From Alphaproteobacteria bacterium (lineage in GTDB: Bacteria > Pseudomonadota > Alphaproteobacteria > CACIAM-22H2), in assembly GCA_016793165.1 (NCBI GenBank), contig JAEULA010000114.1, positions 124,001 to 188,000 of the forward strand: 64,000 nt of DNA, given 5' to 3'. Below are positions 62,686-64,000 of this stretch, one piece after another (positions within the stretch are counted from its first letter, which is position 1; each line of letters opens with the position of its first letter). The notes beneath the pieces were generated by a model. That model did not search any database, was not told the origin of the DNA, and saw only the letters and a list, made by a program, of their open reading frames with translations. The position numbers were made by a program, and so were the translations under genes.

Positions 62686-63815
62686 GACGTCTTGGCGTAG
62701 GGGTCGGCCGCATCGCGCATGCCGTCGCCGATGAAGTTGAAGGCGAGGGCGGCGGCGATCACGAACAGTCCGGGAATCAGCAGCCACGGCAGGTGCGCGA
62801 TCGAGCGGATGTTCTGCGCCGCATAGAGCAGCACGCCCCAGCTCTCCGCCGGTTCGCGCAGCCCCAGGCCGAGGAAGCTGAGCGACGTCTCCGCGAGCAG
62901 GACCTCGGGGAAGGCGATCGTCAGATCGACGATCAGGAAGCTCATGAAGGAGGGCAGCAGGTGCCGCCAGACCAGCCGCGCGTCCGAGCATCCGGCGAGC
63001 CGTGCGGCGACGACGAACTCCTCCTCGCGCAGGGCCAGCAGCTTGCTGCGCACGGTGCGCGCGAGATGCGTCCAGCCGATCAGGGCGAGCAGGATCGTGA
63101 TCGCGACATAGACCTGCAGCGAGGTCCAGTCGCGGGGCAGCGCCGCGCTGAGCGCCAGCCACAGCGGCAGCGTGGGGATCGAGCGGATGAACTCGATCAC
63201 GCGCATGATCACGTGGTCGGCGAGGCCGCCGACATAGCCGGCGATGCCGCCGATGATCGTGCCGAGGACGAACGACACCGCCACGCCGACGATCCCGATC
63301 GACATCGAGACCCGGGTGGCGTGCAGGGTGCGCGAGAACTGGTCGCGGCCGAGCGTGTCGGTGCCGAAGAGGTGGATGAAGCCCTCCTCGACGCCGAACA
63401 GCCGCGTCTCCATCGGGATCAGCCCCCAGAGCCGGTAGGGCTCGCTGCGCACCAGGAAGCGGATCGGCCAGGCCTTTCCGGTGTCGACCACCGGCGTCAG
63501 GCGCAGCGTGACCGGATCGCGCTTGTTGGCGCGGGCATGCACGAATGGCGTCGCGTGCAGCGTGCCCGCGGAGTCCACGAACCGCACCACCATCGGCTCG
63601 CCGGCGAGATAGCGCGGGTTGCGCTGGCCCGGCGCATACGGCGACAGGAACTCCGCGAACGCCGCGACGAACAACAGCAGCGCGAGGATCACGAGGCCCA
63701 GCATGGCCATGTGATGGCGGCGGAACCGCCGCCACATCAGCTGCCACTGCGTCGCCTGGTCGGGGCGCAGGAAGGCGCCGAATGTCCGGGGCGGCGAGGC
63801 GGCGGCGGTGCTCAC
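62682..63815 (-). CDS. oligopeptide-type ABC transporter permease (DppC type)
   Basis: Inner-membrane permease of 377 aa, GTG start. A long first periplasmic loop (about residues 55-130) with FVHARANKRDPVTLRLTPVV and PYRLWGLIPMETRLFGVEEG is larger than in E. coli DppC and resembles permeases of large or unusual substrates. The core has GTDTLGRDQFSRTL and the EAA-like VAARLAGCSDARLVWRHLLP. It follows the partial DppB gene by 13 bp. Confidence 0.94.
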   Translation of the reverse strand: MSTAAASPPRTFGAFLRPDQATQWQLMWRRFRRHHMAMLGLVILALLLFVAAFAEFLSPYAPGQRNPRYLAGEPMVVRFVDSAGTLHATPFVHARANKRDPVTLRLTPVVDTGKAWPIRFLVRSEPYRLWGLIPMETRLFGVEEGFIHLFGTDTLGRDQFSRTLHATRVSMSIGIVGVAVSFVLGTIIGGIAGYVGGLADHVIMRVIEFIRSIPTLPLWLALSAALPRDWTSLQVYVAITILLALIGWTHLARTVRSKLLALREEEFVVAARLAGCSDARLVWRHLLPSFMSFLIVDLTIAFPEVLLAETSLSFLGLGLREPAESWGVLLYAAQNIRSIAHLPWLLIPGLFVIAAALAFNFIGDGMRDAADPYAKTS

Positions 63816-63828
63816 GCGGGGCGGCTCC

Positions 63829-64000
63829 TCAGGACATCTTGATGCGCGGATCGAGCAGCGCGAGGAGGATGTCGGACAGGAACGAGCCGAGGATCGTCAG
63901 CGCGCAGTAGATGAACACCATCGCCCCCGCGAGCGGCATGTCCTGGTTGAGCAGCGAATGCAGGAAGAGGGGCCCCGTGTCGGGCAGCGACATGACGACG
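63829..64000 (-). CDS. oligopeptide-type ABC transporter permease (DppB type), partial
   Basis: Only the last 56 codons are in the window; the gene runs off the right edge. The visible end reads LTILGSFLSDILLALLDPRI followed by KMS, the standard C-terminal end of a DppB permease. It precedes dppC in the same operon. The substrate-binding protein of this importer, and any regulator, should lie to the right of the window. Confidence 0.88.
   Translation of the reverse strand, partial: VVMSLPDTGPLFLHSLLNQDMPLAGAMVFIYCALTILGSFLSDILLALLDPRIKMS

Overview
This window is about 70% GC with a strong third-position GC bias, and long open frames lie antisense to most genes. The gene families point to an alphaproteobacterium, probably Rhodospirillales-like: a class I lysyl-tRNA synthetase, a membrane-anchored cytochrome c of the CycM type, a PAS_5-type PAS protein, CMP-KDO synthetase (so Gram-negative LPS), a MuxABC-OpmB-like RND pump, and many ABC importers. 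This placement is inference; no rRNA, tRNA, CRISPR array, insertion sequence or prophage was found.

Layout. 0-2.5 kb: the end of a sugar ABC importer (two permeases) and an AEC-family exporter. 2.8-9.2 kb: a DinG/XPD-like helicase translationally coupled to a VOC protein, then DedA, a PhyH-type dioxygenase, an SRPBCC protein and a ketopantoate reductase-like enzyme. 9.4-17.5 kb: a LacI-regulated operon (regulator, binding protein, two permeases, ATPase, cytoplasmic GH63-like hydrolase) with a perfect 14-bp operator before the regulator, flanked by two exported proteins with PEP-CTERM-like tails. 18.2-25.5 kb: housekeeping genes (LysRS, class IV aminotransferase, S24 regulator, prephenate dehydratase, KdsB, cytochrome c, PAS protein, HisN). 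25.6-31.3 kb: a complete YejABEF-type peptide importer. 31.4-40.7 kb: an RND pump operon of one adaptor, two RND subunits and one outer-membrane lipoprotein, with overlapping stop/start codons at the last two junctions.

40.8-44.5 kb: a protein of unknown function, an M17 aminopeptidase, a GST and a UspA protein. 44.7-54.1 kb: a CoA-transferase divergent from a LysR gene, followed by a DUF3830-like protein and a polyamine/opine/phosphonate-type ABC importer whose binding-protein and permease genes are separated by a large set of nested inverted repeats; then an SDR, a NIPSNAP-like protein and a FAD amine/amino-acid oxidoreductase. 54.2-55.2 kb: a canonical PEP-CTERM protein with its own terminator.

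55.6-64 kb: the most interesting locus, one minus-strand operon running off the end of the window. A DppBCDF-type importer is followed, mostly by 4-bp overlaps, by a formylglycine-type phosphonate monoester hydrolase/sulfatase, a class II aldolase, an FGGY sugar kinase and an AraM-like glycerol-1-phosphate dehydrogenase homologue. It reads as a complete route: import a phosphate-, phosphonate- or sulfate-esterified polyol or sugar, release the ester, oxidise, phosphorylate and cleave. The substrate is unknown and I do not recognise this gene combination as a described pathway.
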